Below the pieces are notes generated by a model. It saw only the letters and a list, made by a program, of their open reading frames with translations. It searched no databases and had not been told where the DNA came from. This document shows positions 26,164-34,177 of a DNA stretch of 64,000 nt, in pieces. The stretch lies in the NCBI GenBank assembly GCA_002841865.1, contig PHBD01000032.1:1-64000 (forward strand). Reading direction: 5' to 3'. The stretch's first letter is position 1. Each line of letters begins with the position of its first letter. The translations under genes were made by a program, and so were the position numbers. Source of the stretch: Deltaproteobacteria bacterium HGW-Deltaproteobacteria-19. GTDB taxonomy: Bacteria > Desulfobacterota > Syntrophia > Syntrophales > PHBD01.

Positions 26164-27507
26164 TCATCTTTGCCCCGGGACGACCTTCTTGAAGGCCGAG
26201 GCGGGGAAGAAACAGTAGGGACAGGATTCCGGAGGCTCCCTGCCCACGTGGACGTTGCCGCATACCCGGCAGCGCCACAGGAAGACGCCCTCTCCCGCCT
26301 CGTCCTCCCCGGGGGGCGGGATCCCCGTGACGGGCAGATCGTGCAGCGACGGCATCACGGGCCGGTAGGAACCGAGCACCGTCGCGGCGAGGATGAGCCG
26401 CTGGATCTCGCTGGTACCCTCGTAGATCTTGAGCAGCCGGACGTCGCGCAGCAGCTTCTCCATCGGGAACATTCTCGTGTATCCATATCCCCCCATGATC
26501 TGCATCGCGTCGTCCACGATCTGCCAGGCGGCTTCGGTGGCAAACATCTTCGAAATGGCGGACGATGTCGTGGCATCCATGCCGGAATCCACCTCCCAGG
26601 CGGATTTCCAGGTCAGGAGGCGCGCCGTCTCCAGTTTCTGGTACATCTCCGCAAGACGGAACTGCGTGTTCTGGAAGCCGCTCAGGGCTGTTCCGAAGGC
26701 CTGGCGCTTCCTGGCGTAGTCCAGGGCGAACTCCATGGCGCTGCGGGCCGCGCCGACGGCGAGGGCGCCGATGGCCGGACGGGTCCGGGTGAAGGTCTTC
26801 ATGGCAAGGACAAACCCCTTGCCCGGCGGGGCCAGGACGTTCTTTCCCGGCACGAAGACGTCCCGGAAATGGATGCCCGTCGTGTTCGACGCCCGCTGGC
26901 CCAGCTTCGGGATGGGGGCACTCCGGGTAACGCCGTCCCAGTCCAGGTGCGCGAGAAACCCCCCGATGCCCTCGTGGCCCTTCTCCGGATCGGTGGTGGC
27001 GAAGACGCTGATGTAGTCGGCGATGCCGCCGTTCGTCACCCAGTACTTCGTTCCGTTGAGGACATACCCGCCTCCCTGTTCGGTGACGCGGCAGCGCAGA
27101 CTCGCGACGTCCGAGCCCATCGTCGGCTCCGACGTCGCGAAGCAGATCCATTTCGCTTCCCTTGCCAGTTCCGAAAGATAGTGTTGCTTGAGGGGTTCGT
27201 TCCTGGAGAGGACCAGAGGAGTCAGCCCGAGGGAGTTGTCGAAGATCGAAGTCGCGACCCCGGAGCACGCCGCGGCCACCTCCTCCACCATGAGGACCAT
27301 CTCAAGGAGGCCGTACCCCTTGCCGCCGTATTCGCGGGGCACGCCTGCGCTGCTGATCCCCTCCTCAAAGGCTTTTCTCAGGAGGGACAGCGGAAGCTCG
27401 TCCCGTGCGTCGCCGGGCCAGGCCAGGGGCAGGACTTCCCTCAATGCGAAATCCCGCGCCTTTCTCTGGATGTCCACCTGTTCCGGAGTCAGATCGAAGC
27501 CCAGCAT
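26164..27507 (-). CDS. Acyl-CoA dehydrogenase with C-terminal rubredoxin-like domain
   Basis: 447 residues. About 1-385 is a complete acyl-CoA dehydrogenase: FATSEPTMGSDVASLRC, YWVTNGGIADY, RTRPAIGALAVGAARSAME, QIMGGYGYTRMFPMEKLLRD and LKIYEGTSEIQRL with the catalytic Glu. The last 40 residues add a metal-binding domain with WRCRVCGNVHVGREPPESCP and YC, i.e. CxxCG...CPxC, as in rubrerythrin or rubredoxin tails. The fusion suggests an iron site able to accept electrons or interact with ETF. It heads the row ACD-DJ1-etfB-etfA-korAB. Confidence 0.92.
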   Translation of the reverse strand: MLGFDLTPEQVDIQRKARDFALREVLPLAWPGDARDELPLSLLRKAFEEGISSAGVPREYGGKGYGLLEMVLMVEEVAAACSGVATSIFDNSLGLTPLVLSRNEPLKQHYLSELAREAKWICFATSEPTMGSDVASLRCRVTEQGGGYVLNGTKYWVTNGGIADYISVFATTDPEKGHEGIGGFLAHLDWDGVTRSAPIPKLGQRASNTTGIHFRDVFVPGKNVLAPPGKGFVLAMKTFTRTRPAIGALAVGAARSAMEFALDYARKRQAFGTALSGFQNTQFRLAEMYQKLETARLLTWKSAWEVDSGMDATTSSAISKMFATEAAWQIVDDAMQIMGGYGYTRMFPMEKLLRDVRLLKIYEGTSEIQRLILAATVLGSYRPVMPSLHDLPVTGIPPPGEDEAGEGVFLWRCRVCGNVHVGREPPESCPYCFFPASAFKKVVPGQR

Positions 27508-27539
27508 GAATCACCTCCAGGGTCGGGAATCAGGATGCG

Positions 27540-27580
27540 GAGAGGGTGTTCCCCATGCCCGTTGGGGGGCCCTCTCCCTG
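27540..27580. other. Imperfect hairpin upstream of the acyl-CoA dehydrogenase
   Basis: GGAGAGGG and CCCTCTCC arms flank an inner imperfect stem. It lies 33-73 bases before the dehydrogenase start on the minus strand, inside the otherwise featureless gap 27508-27744. No convincing promoter was found there. Confidence 0.3.
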
Positions 27581-27744
27581 TGCCGAGTGAGGAGTGGATT
27601 GGATTGCTTTGCCTGACCTGCAGAGTGATGCTTTCGGGCTGGATTCTCAATCGGGGATGGACGGGTTTGGGATCGGGGCAACCCTGATATGGAGCGTCGA
27701 AAAGGATGAGGGGAGTGCCGCAGCGGAACAGCTGCGGTTGCGGC

Positions 27745-28011
27745 TCAGCGATTGGTGATCGTCAGGTGGACGAAGGCGGCGCGCTGCCGGTCCATGACGG
27801 CCATTCCGAAGGTCTTAAGGGCAAACCGGTTCCGGATACGCGTGACGAGCACGCTGTTGACGCAGTATCCCTGCTCGTCCCCCTGGACCAGGAACTTCCG
27901 GACGTTCTCCTTGTGCCGGCCGTCTATTCCCTGGACGACGGCACACCCGTCCGCACCCCAGGCGAACCGAGCAGATTCCGCAGTCGGTAAGCCCCTGATC
28001 TTTAGGGCATT
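27745..28011 (-). pseudogene. Small coding frame without a start codon, probably frameshifted
   Basis: The minus strand holds 88 protein-like codons ending TGA at 27745-27747, including GIDGRHKENVRKFLVQGDEQ and RNRFALKTFGMAVMDRQRAA. The frame has no ATG, GTG or TTG before codon 40 and is closed by an upstream stop at about 28012. A second minus frame starts at GTG 28015 with CPKDQGLTDCGIC. A one-base shift near 27945 would join this Cys-containing start to the long frame. It follows the SPFH gene on the same strand. Family not recognised. Confidence 0.45.
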
Positions 28012-28037
28012 TCACGTCATCTTGTTCGGTCTGCCGG

Positions 28038-29165
28038 TTAGATCCGCTCGCCGCAGGCGTTGCAGAAAGAAGAGCCCGGCAGGTTTTCCGTCCCGCAGGC
28101 TCCGCACTTCTTCATCGACGGCTTTTCGTCCGCCGGCTTGCCGCAGCCCGGGCAGAACCGGCCCTGGGGGGGGATGTCCCCGCCGCAGGACGCGCACTTC
28201 TTGTAAAGCAGGAGCGGTTGGCCGCAGAAAGAGCAGAACTTGGCCCCTTTCGGCACGGGCTGGCGGCAGCCGGGACAGGAAGGGGCGGCCTCAGCCGCGC
28301 CCGCACCCGCCGTTCCGCCGGGCCGGAAAGCATCGGCGAACATGGCGGGCATCATGAATCCCATCCCCATGCCCAGGGCCGAGCCGGTTTCCCCCTGGTT
28401 CGCGGCGGCGCTTTCCAGGGCCATGGCGGCCTTCATCTTGAGCAGCTTGTTCAGGTCGTCGAATACACCCAGTTTGCTCTTGTCGTCGATGGCCTTCTGA
28501 ACCTCCGGCGGGGGCGTGATGGAGTTGATGTAAAGGTCCAGGAGCCCCAGCCCGAACTGCGACAGGTCTTCCTGGAGGAGCTGCTTGAGTCCCGCCGACA
28601 TCTCGTCGTACTTCGCCGGCAGATTGAAGATGGTGTCGATCTGCTCTCCCATGTAGTCGTTGAACCGCGAGACGATGACCCGGTTCAGGTATTCCTCCAA
28701 ATCCTCCGTCCCGAAGGAAGCCTTCGTTCCCACCAGGCTGTTGATGAACAGGACCGGCTGCAGGATCCGGATATTGAAGATGCCAAAGGCCCGCAGGCGG
28801 ATCAGGCCGAGTTCGGAGTCGCGGAAGGCCACGGGATCCCGGGTCCCCCATTTCAGGTTCGGGAAGACCTTCATGTTGGCTATGTAGACCTCGGCCCGGA
28901 GCGGGCTGGTCATTCCCCAGGGTGCGCTCAAGATCTTCGTCAGGATCGGGATGTTCATCGTCTTGAGGGTGTGCCGTCCCGGTCCCAGGGCGTCCACGGC
29001 CTTGCCGTTGTAGAAGAAGACCGCCGCCTGGCTCTCCCGGACCGTCAACTGGGCCCCCCACTTGATCTCCCCCGAGCCTTCCTGGGGGATGCGGTGTACC
29101 AGTTCCTGCCCCGAATCGTCGAACCACTCGATGACTTCCAGAAAGACGATGTTGTTCGTACCCAT
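28038..29165 (-). CDS. SPFH-domain protein with C-terminal zinc ribbons
   Basis: 375 residues from ATG 29165, preceded by GGGGAGG. The N-terminal about 270 residues are an SPFH/band-7-like domain of the YdjI/virion-core type (FLEVIEWFDDSGQELVHRIP; QAAVFFYNGKAVDALGPGRH). A Gly/Met/Ala-rich stretch then leads to three zinc-ribbon pairs: CPGC...CSFCG, CASCGG...CPGCG, CGACG...CNACG. No membrane segment is apparent. Family members are thought to form oligomeric membrane-associated scaffolds. A strong promoter lies about 60 bases upstream, divergent from the HD-domain gene. Confidence 0.88.
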   Translation of the reverse strand: MGTNNIVFLEVIEWFDDSGQELVHRIPQEGSGEIKWGAQLTVRESQAAVFFYNGKAVDALGPGRHTLKTMNIPILTKILSAPWGMTSPLRAEVYIANMKVFPNLKWGTRDPVAFRDSELGLIRLRAFGIFNIRILQPVLFINSLVGTKASFGTEDLEEYLNRVIVSRFNDYMGEQIDTIFNLPAKYDEMSAGLKQLLQEDLSQFGLGLLDLYINSITPPPEVQKAIDDKSKLGVFDDLNKLLKMKAAMALESAAANQGETGSALGMGMGFMMPAMFADAFRPGGTAGAGAAEAAPSCPGCRQPVPKGAKFCSFCGQPLLLYKKCASCGGDIPPQGRFCPGCGKPADEKPSMKKCGACGTENLPGSSFCNACGERI

Positions 29166-29223
29166 GGAAACCTCCCCGACATCGATTGACACCAGCCCCG
29201 GAATGGCGACCCGGACGGCGCTG

Positions 29224-29252
29224 ATGATAGGGAGCCCCCCGAAATCTGTCAA
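29224..29252 (-). promoter_or_regulatory. Sigma-70 promoter of the SPFH gene
   Basis: On the minus strand TTGACA (29247-29252), 17-base spacer, TATCAT (29224-29229): one of the best promoters in the window. Confidence 0.75.
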
Positions 29253-29293
29253 GAACAAAAGGGTTTGGCCGTTTGAACTTTCACCCGGAATGG

Positions 29294-29299
29294 TATAAT
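29294..29299 (+). promoter_or_regulatory. -10 element of the HD-domain gene
   Basis: A perfect TATAAT lies 10 bases before ATG 29309. The -35 is poor (TTGAAC with a 15-base spacer). If used, the transcript would start only 3-5 bases before the ATG, giving a nearly leaderless mRNA. Confidence 0.45.
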
Positions 29300-29308
29300 A
29301 GAGCGCTC

Positions 29309-30727
29309 ATGGATGCACCAGGGAACGATTCCAGCCGGGTCTACCAGGGAAAGGCCCTCATCGCCGACCCGATCTATTCGTATGCTTTCTTTACTGTGCC
29401 GACGCCGGAGGCAACCGGGGAGGCAACAGAAAAAGACTTGGTCGATACACCATGGCTCCAGAGGCTGCGACGGATCTATCAGCTCCAGAGTGCCCGCTGG
29501 GTCTATCCCTCGGCGGAGCACACCCGGTTCCAGCACTCCCTGGGGACCATGCACAATGCCGGCGAATTCGCCCGGCACCTTTATCCCAGCCTGAAGAACG
29601 TCTGCGCCGATGTCCCGAGCCTGCCCTTCGTAGAGGAGCTCCTCCGCCTGGGGGGCCTCCTTCATGATGTCGGCCACGGTCCCTACGGGCATTTCTTCGA
29701 TGATCATTACCTGTCACGCTTCGGCCTGACCCATGAGGACCTCGGCGGGCTGATCATCACGCGCCGGCTCGGCCGGATCATCGCCCGCATCCGGCGAAGC
29801 CCCGAGGGGCCTTTCGCACCGGGCGAGCGGCTCAATCCGGGCGATGTGGCCTTCCTGATCAAGAGACCATCCCGCTTCGACGCCCGCAGGCCTCTTTGGC
29901 TTCGCTTCCTCCGCCAGCTCTTTTCGGGAATCTACACGGTGGACAATCTCGACTATGTCCAGCGGGATGCCTACATGACGGGCTTTTCCCTGGACATGGT
30001 CGACATGGACCGGCTTCGCTTCTACACCTTCTTCACCGAAGACGGACTGACCCTTCACAAGGCGGGTGTCACTGCCCTGAGCCGCTTCGTCAACGCCCGT
30101 CTGAACCTCTACACGAACGTCTATTTCCACCGCACGACCCGGGCGCTGGATCTTCATCTCCAGGAAGTCTTTCGGGAGACCCTGGATCTCATTCTGACGG
30201 GCAGCCCGGCGGAAGACCTGGACGGGTATCTGACCTGCGACGAATGGCGGCTTTTCCAGGAAGTTCTATCTTGGTTGGGCTGTGGAGACCGGAAGAAGGA
30301 GCGCCTGGCCCGCCAATGGCAGCGATTCCATAACCGGCAGCTGAAGTGGAAAATGGCCTACTCGACAGAGATCCCTGTGGATCGGCTCCAGCGGGGTACT
30401 CAGTTCTCCAGCGCCGCCCACTTTGAGGAGCGGATCCGTTCTTTTCTGCCGAAGCCCCTGCGGAGACTGTCCTTCCGGGTCGACCTGGCGACTCAGGATC
30501 CCCGTCCCCTCAACCCCATGGCGGAGACGGAGAAGCGCATCCTGATCTTCGATCCGGTGACGGGACGGACCTCTGCTGAGCCGCTCAGGGAGATCTACCG
30601 GTTCATCCCCGCCCGGGTGGTCCATTTCCGCGTTTTTGCGCTGAACCACCTCCATGACCGATCCCTGTCAGAGGCCGCGGAAAAGGCCCTCGAAGTGATC
30701 GAGGAAGCGTCCGCCACCAACGTATGA
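29309..30727 (+). CDS. HD-domain phosphohydrolase
   Basis: 472 residues from ATG 29309; an in-frame TTG at 29273 is less likely because it overlaps the -10 element. It belongs to the dGTPase-like/YdhJ class of HD proteins. The metal site is seen in SAEHTRFQHSLGTMHNAG (first His), LGGLLHDVGHGPYGHFF (HD pair and following His) and VDNLDYVQRDAYMTG (last Asp). Substrates in this family are dNTPs or other nucleotides. The stop codon overlaps the nrdD start (ATGA), so a link with deoxynucleotide supply is plausible. Confidence 0.88.
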   Translation: MDAPGNDSSRVYQGKALIADPIYSYAFFTVPTPEATGEATEKDLVDTPWLQRLRRIYQLQSARWVYPSAEHTRFQHSLGTMHNAGEFARHLYPSLKNVCADVPSLPFVEELLRLGGLLHDVGHGPYGHFFDDHYLSRFGLTHEDLGGLIITRRLGRIIARIRRSPEGPFAPGERLNPGDVAFLIKRPSRFDARRPLWLRFLRQLFSGIYTVDNLDYVQRDAYMTGFSLDMVDMDRLRFYTFFTEDGLTLHKAGVTALSRFVNARLNLYTNVYFHRTTRALDLHLQEVFRETLDLILTGSPAEDLDGYLTCDEWRLFQEVLSWLGCGDRKKERLARQWQRFHNRQLKWKMAYSTEIPVDRLQRGTQFSSAAHFEERIRSFLPKPLRRLSFRVDLATQDPRPLNPMAETEKRILIFDPVTGRTSAEPLREIYRFIPARVVHFRVFALNHLHDRSLSEAAEKALEVIEEASATNV

Positions 30728-32731
30728 TGCCCCGACCCCCCTCCGAAACGACCGATATCACGCTTTTCGTCCGGACTTCCGGCGAGGAGATCGCCCGCTG
30801 GAGCCGCCAGCGCATCGTCGACGCCCTGATGCGGGAGACCGACATCGACCGTGAAACAGCGGATGCCGTGAGCCGGGAGGTGGAAAAACAGATCGTCGCG
30901 TCGGGTATCGCCGTCCTGACCGCTTCCCTGATCCGGGAACTGGTGGACGCAAAGCTCATCGAACGGGGCCTGGAGCAGGCGAGGAAGATGCATGCCCGTC
31001 TCGGGTTCCCCCTGTACGACGTGCGGCAGCTCATTTCCCACGAGAACAAGGAAAACGCGAATATCCCCCACGGCCCGGAGGGAACCAACCTCCTCCTGGC
31101 TGAGGGTGTCAAACGGGAATACGCCCTTCATGAGGTTTTTCCCCAGGAGGTCGGAGATGCCCATGCCGCCGGGGACATCCACCTCCACGGCCTCGGCTCC
31201 ATTGACCGGCCCTACAGCGCCTGCCTTACCCTGGAGCACCTCAAGAAAGCGGGGCTTTGTCTCCCCCATTCTCTGAACGCTGCCAAACCGGCGAAACATC
31301 CGGAAGTCCTTCTGGCCCACATGGTCCGATTCAGTACGGTCCTTCAGGGACACTTCGCTGCCATGGTGGCGTGGGACGGCATCAACCTGTCCTTTGCTCC
31401 TTACCTGGCGGGAATGTCCGACCGGGAAATCCGCCAGTTCGCCCAAATGCTCGTGTATGAGTTTTCCCAACTCACCGCCGGCCGGGGCGGCCAGGCGATG
31501 TTTACGGACATTCATCTCTACTGGGATATCCCTCCGCATTTCAAGGGATTGAAGGTCATCGGACCCGGTGGAGTGGAAGGTCAGGGGGGCTATGCCGAAT
31601 GCCTGTCCGATGCCCGTCGCTTCATATCGGCCCTCCTGGAGGTTTTTCGCAGAGGAGACGCTACGGGGAGGCCTTTCGTCTTTCCCCGGCCCCTGATTCA
31701 CCTGACCGAAAGCTTTTTCCTCGATCCCCAGGGTCAATACCTTCTTGAACTGGCCTCCGAAGCGGCCGTAGAGAAGGGGAATCCCTGTTTTGTCTTTGAC
31801 CGGGGAGGGCGTCCGTCCCTGTTCGGTCCTGGCTTTCCGGATGCGGAATCCGGGGCGGGGGCTGCCCGTTCATTCCTGCTTCATAACGTTACCCTCAACC
31901 TGCCCCGCCTGGGGTATCTGGCCGGGGGGGATGACAACCGGCTGTTTGACCTGCTGGCGGACCGGATTCATCTGTCCGCTCAGGCTCATCTTCAGAAGAA
32001 GCGATACCTGGAGAGCCTGATCGGCCTGGGTGATGAAGGACCGTTGGCGTCCCTGGCCATGGCCGTGGACGGGGAACCGTTTCTGGATCTCGCCCAGTCG
32101 GTATCGCTTGTGGGCATGGTGGGTCTCCATGAACTTGTGATGCTTCACCGGGGCAAGGGACTGAACGGGTCCGAAGACGCCTGGAGGTTCGGTCTGGAGA
32201 TCGTCCGACGGCTGGAAGCCGTTACGGCGGACCTGGGAAGCCGTCTTGGAATCCCGTTGCTGGCGGGACAGACGCATGCCCCCCAGAGCCGGGCACACGG
32301 TCCGGGGGAACCTTGCCCGGGGCGAGCTGTATTATACGAACTCAACCCATCTGCCCATATCCGTTCCTGTGGATCCCTTTGAGCGGGCCCGGCTGGAAGG
32401 AACCTGCCATCCCCATCTGCCCGCTTTTCCGATCACTCAGATCTGGCTGGGGGAGGAACGGCCATCGGCGAGCTCGGTTGCCCGTTTCCTCGAACGGGTC
32501 TTCCGGGAGACGACCTGTGCCTGTATTTCCCTGTCCCCCGAGTTTACTTCCTGCCTTGACTGCTGCACCGTAGAGCGGGGACTCCAGGATGTCTGCCGGC
32601 AATGCGGTTCCGTCCGGGTTGAGCAACTAGCCCAGATCACCCAGTATTTCAGCCGCGTATCGGCCTGGAATCGGGGGAAGCGGGCGGAACTCAGGGATCG
32701 GCATCGAGGATTCATCTCTTCTTCCGGATAG
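30724..32731 (+). pseudogene. nrdD: Anaerobic (class III) ribonucleoside-triphosphate reductase, frameshifted
   Basis: The first frame runs 30724-32382 (552 residues: ATP-cone-like N-terminus with RTSGEEIARWSRQRIVDAL, then NrdD segments such as ENANIPHGPEGTN, DIHLHGLGSIDRPYS and LTAGRGGQAMFTDIHLYWD). Family similarity leaves this frame at about 32284 and continues in the +1 frame (RGELYYTNSTHLP, DPFERARLEGTCHPHLPAF) to 32731. Removing one C from the six-C run 32279-32284 restores a 668-residue protein. The zinc site CLDC...CRQC is present, but the glycyl-radical position reads ITQYF where ITGY is expected. Start overlaps the HD gene by 4 bases. No nrdG activase is adjacent. Confidence 0.75.
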
Positions 32732-32832
32732 ATTCGGACGTCATCTTCCCCAACTCCTGACAGGTCCCCTTTCACTATCCTGTTCAGACTTCCGAACTGA
32801 TACGCGTAAAGACGGGAAAGAGCCCTGCACCC

Positions 32833-32861
32833 TTGACATTGCGGGGTTCGATCCCTACATT
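32833..32861 (+). promoter_or_regulatory. Sigma-70 promoter of gmhA-grpE-dnaK
   Basis: TTGACA (32833-32838), 17-base spacer, TACATT (32856-32861), about 57 bases before the gmhA start. No CIRCE-type inverted repeat was seen nearby. Confidence 0.7.
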
Positions 32862-32917
32862 ATGCACGCTTTGGAAAGCCCGTATTTAATGATATAGAAG
32901 AATGATATAAGGTGGTT

Positions 32918-33502
32918 ATGGAAGATAACATCGTTCAGCGTTTTCGTGAAAGCGCGCATCTGAAAGATGTTTTCGTCAACGACAACCTGGGGAAAATTGT
33001 CGCGGCCGTGGTTGCGATAACCGGTGCGCTGAAGGCGGGAAACAAGATTCTGCTCTTTGGAAACGGAGGGTCCGCCGGCGATGCCCAGCATCTGGCCGGG
33101 GAATTCGTCAATCGCTTTCTGATCGAGCGACCCCCTCTGCCGGCGATCGCCCTGACGACCGATTCCTCCGTTATCACGAGCATTGCGAATGATTTCGATT
33201 TTTCAGAGATATTCAGCAAGCAGATCAGGGCCCTGGGACAGCCCGGAGACATCGCCTGGGGAATCAGTACCAGCGGAACGTCGGTCAATGTCCTCAAGGG
33301 GCTGGAAACGGCCAAGAAAATCGGGATGATCACGCTCGCCATGACGGGGCGGGATGGTGGCCCGATTGCCCGTATGGCGGATCATTCCCTGCATGTAGCT
33401 TCCAGCAGTACACCACGCATCCAGGAAGTGCACATAACGGCGGGCCATGTAATCTGTGAGATGGTGGATTATAAACTTTTTCAGAAACCGGACCTGAAGT
33501 AG
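32918..33502 (+). CDS. gmhA: Phosphoheptose isomerase (SIS domain)
   Basis: 194 residues from ATG 32918 (a GTG at 32912 is possible). GmhA converts sedoheptulose 7-phosphate to D-glycero-D-manno-heptose 7-phosphate for the LPS inner core. SIS-domain motifs are LLFGNGGSAGDAQHLAGEFV, ALTTDSSVITSIAND and GISTSGTSVNVLKGLE; EVHITAGHVICEMVD contains catalytic His and Glu positions. It precedes grpE by 36 bases and fits with waaA as LPS synthesis. Confidence 0.93.
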   Translation: MEDNIVQRFRESAHLKDVFVNDNLGKIVAAVVAITGALKAGNKILLFGNGGSAGDAQHLAGEFVNRFLIERPPLPAIALTTDSSVITSIANDFDFSEIFSKQIRALGQPGDIAWGISTSGTSVNVLKGLETAKKIGMITLAMTGRDGGPIARMADHSLHVASSSTPRIQEVHITAGHVICEMVDYKLFQKPDLK

Positions 33503-33538
33503 ACAGATTGTATCAGGACCCCGGCGGACGGATGGATA

Positions 33539-34165
33539 ATGAAGATGGTGAAGAAACCGAAGCAGGAAAAAGACGAAATGCACGGCAGGAAGGATGAAAC
33601 GGTATCCGGTGCCGAGGCTGAGATTTGTGATGCGGATTCTATCGAAGATTCGCGAGAAGTCCTAAAGGCGAAACTGCAGGAAAAGGAAATGGAAGCGGCG
33701 GAAAATTACGACAAGTACCTGCGGGCCGTGGCGGAACTGGATAATTTCAGAAAGCGAGCCGCGCGGGACAAGATGGACGCCATCAAGTACGGAAACGAAC
33801 AGATCCTGAAAGACCTGCTTCCTTTGACGGATTCCATAGACCGGGCCCTGCAGCAGTCCGAGACGTCCTGTGACTTCGAGGCCTTTCGGAAGGGCTTGGA
33901 TCTGCTGCGCTCCCAGCTGGTGGCCTGCCTGGGCCGACATGGCGTCGAGGCCATTGATTGCCTCCGCAAGCCCTTCGATCCGAACGTACACGAAGCGCTG
34001 ATGCAGGTGGCCGGAGATGGTCACGAAGAAAATGAAGTCGTGGATGAACTGGAGAAAGGATATCTGCTGAACGGCCGGCTGTTGAGGCCCGCCAAGGTGT
34101 CCGTCTGCAAACGAACCCGCGGCGAACAGACTTGTGAAGATGAAACCGTCCAAAACGGCGGCTAA
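33539..34165 (+). CDS. grpE: Nucleotide exchange factor GrpE
   Basis: 208 residues. A charged, coiled-coil N-terminal half (about 15-85, ending KYLRAVAELDNFRKRAARDK) leads to the beta-domain with DLLPLTDSIDRAL, FDPNVHEALMQV and LEKGYLLNGRLLRPAKVSV, all canonical GrpE. It releases ADP from DnaK. It lies 12 bases before dnaK and in the same run as gmhA. No HrcA or DnaJ gene adjoins and no CIRCE operator was seen. Confidence 0.95.
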   Translation: MKMVKKPKQEKDEMHGRKDETVSGAEAEICDADSIEDSREVLKAKLQEKEMEAAENYDKYLRAVAELDNFRKRAARDKMDAIKYGNEQILKDLLPLTDSIDRALQQSETSCDFEAFRKGLDLLRSQLVACLGRHGVEAIDCLRKPFDPNVHEALMQVAGDGHEENEVVDELEKGYLLNGRLLRPAKVSVCKRTRGEQTCEDETVQNGG

Positions 34166-34177
34166 GGAGGAAGGATC

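Noticed and set aside
25138-27687. An 849-codon open frame antisense to etfB, the DJ-1 gene and the acyl-CoA dehydrogenase
   Set aside because: It lies opposite three well-supported genes, has no domain and is a usual by-product of GC-rich codon bias.
32844-32854. GGTTCGATCCC, a tRNA T-loop-like motif
   Set aside because: No acceptor, D or anticodon arms can be drawn around it, and it lies in the spacer of a good promoter; treated as coincidence.
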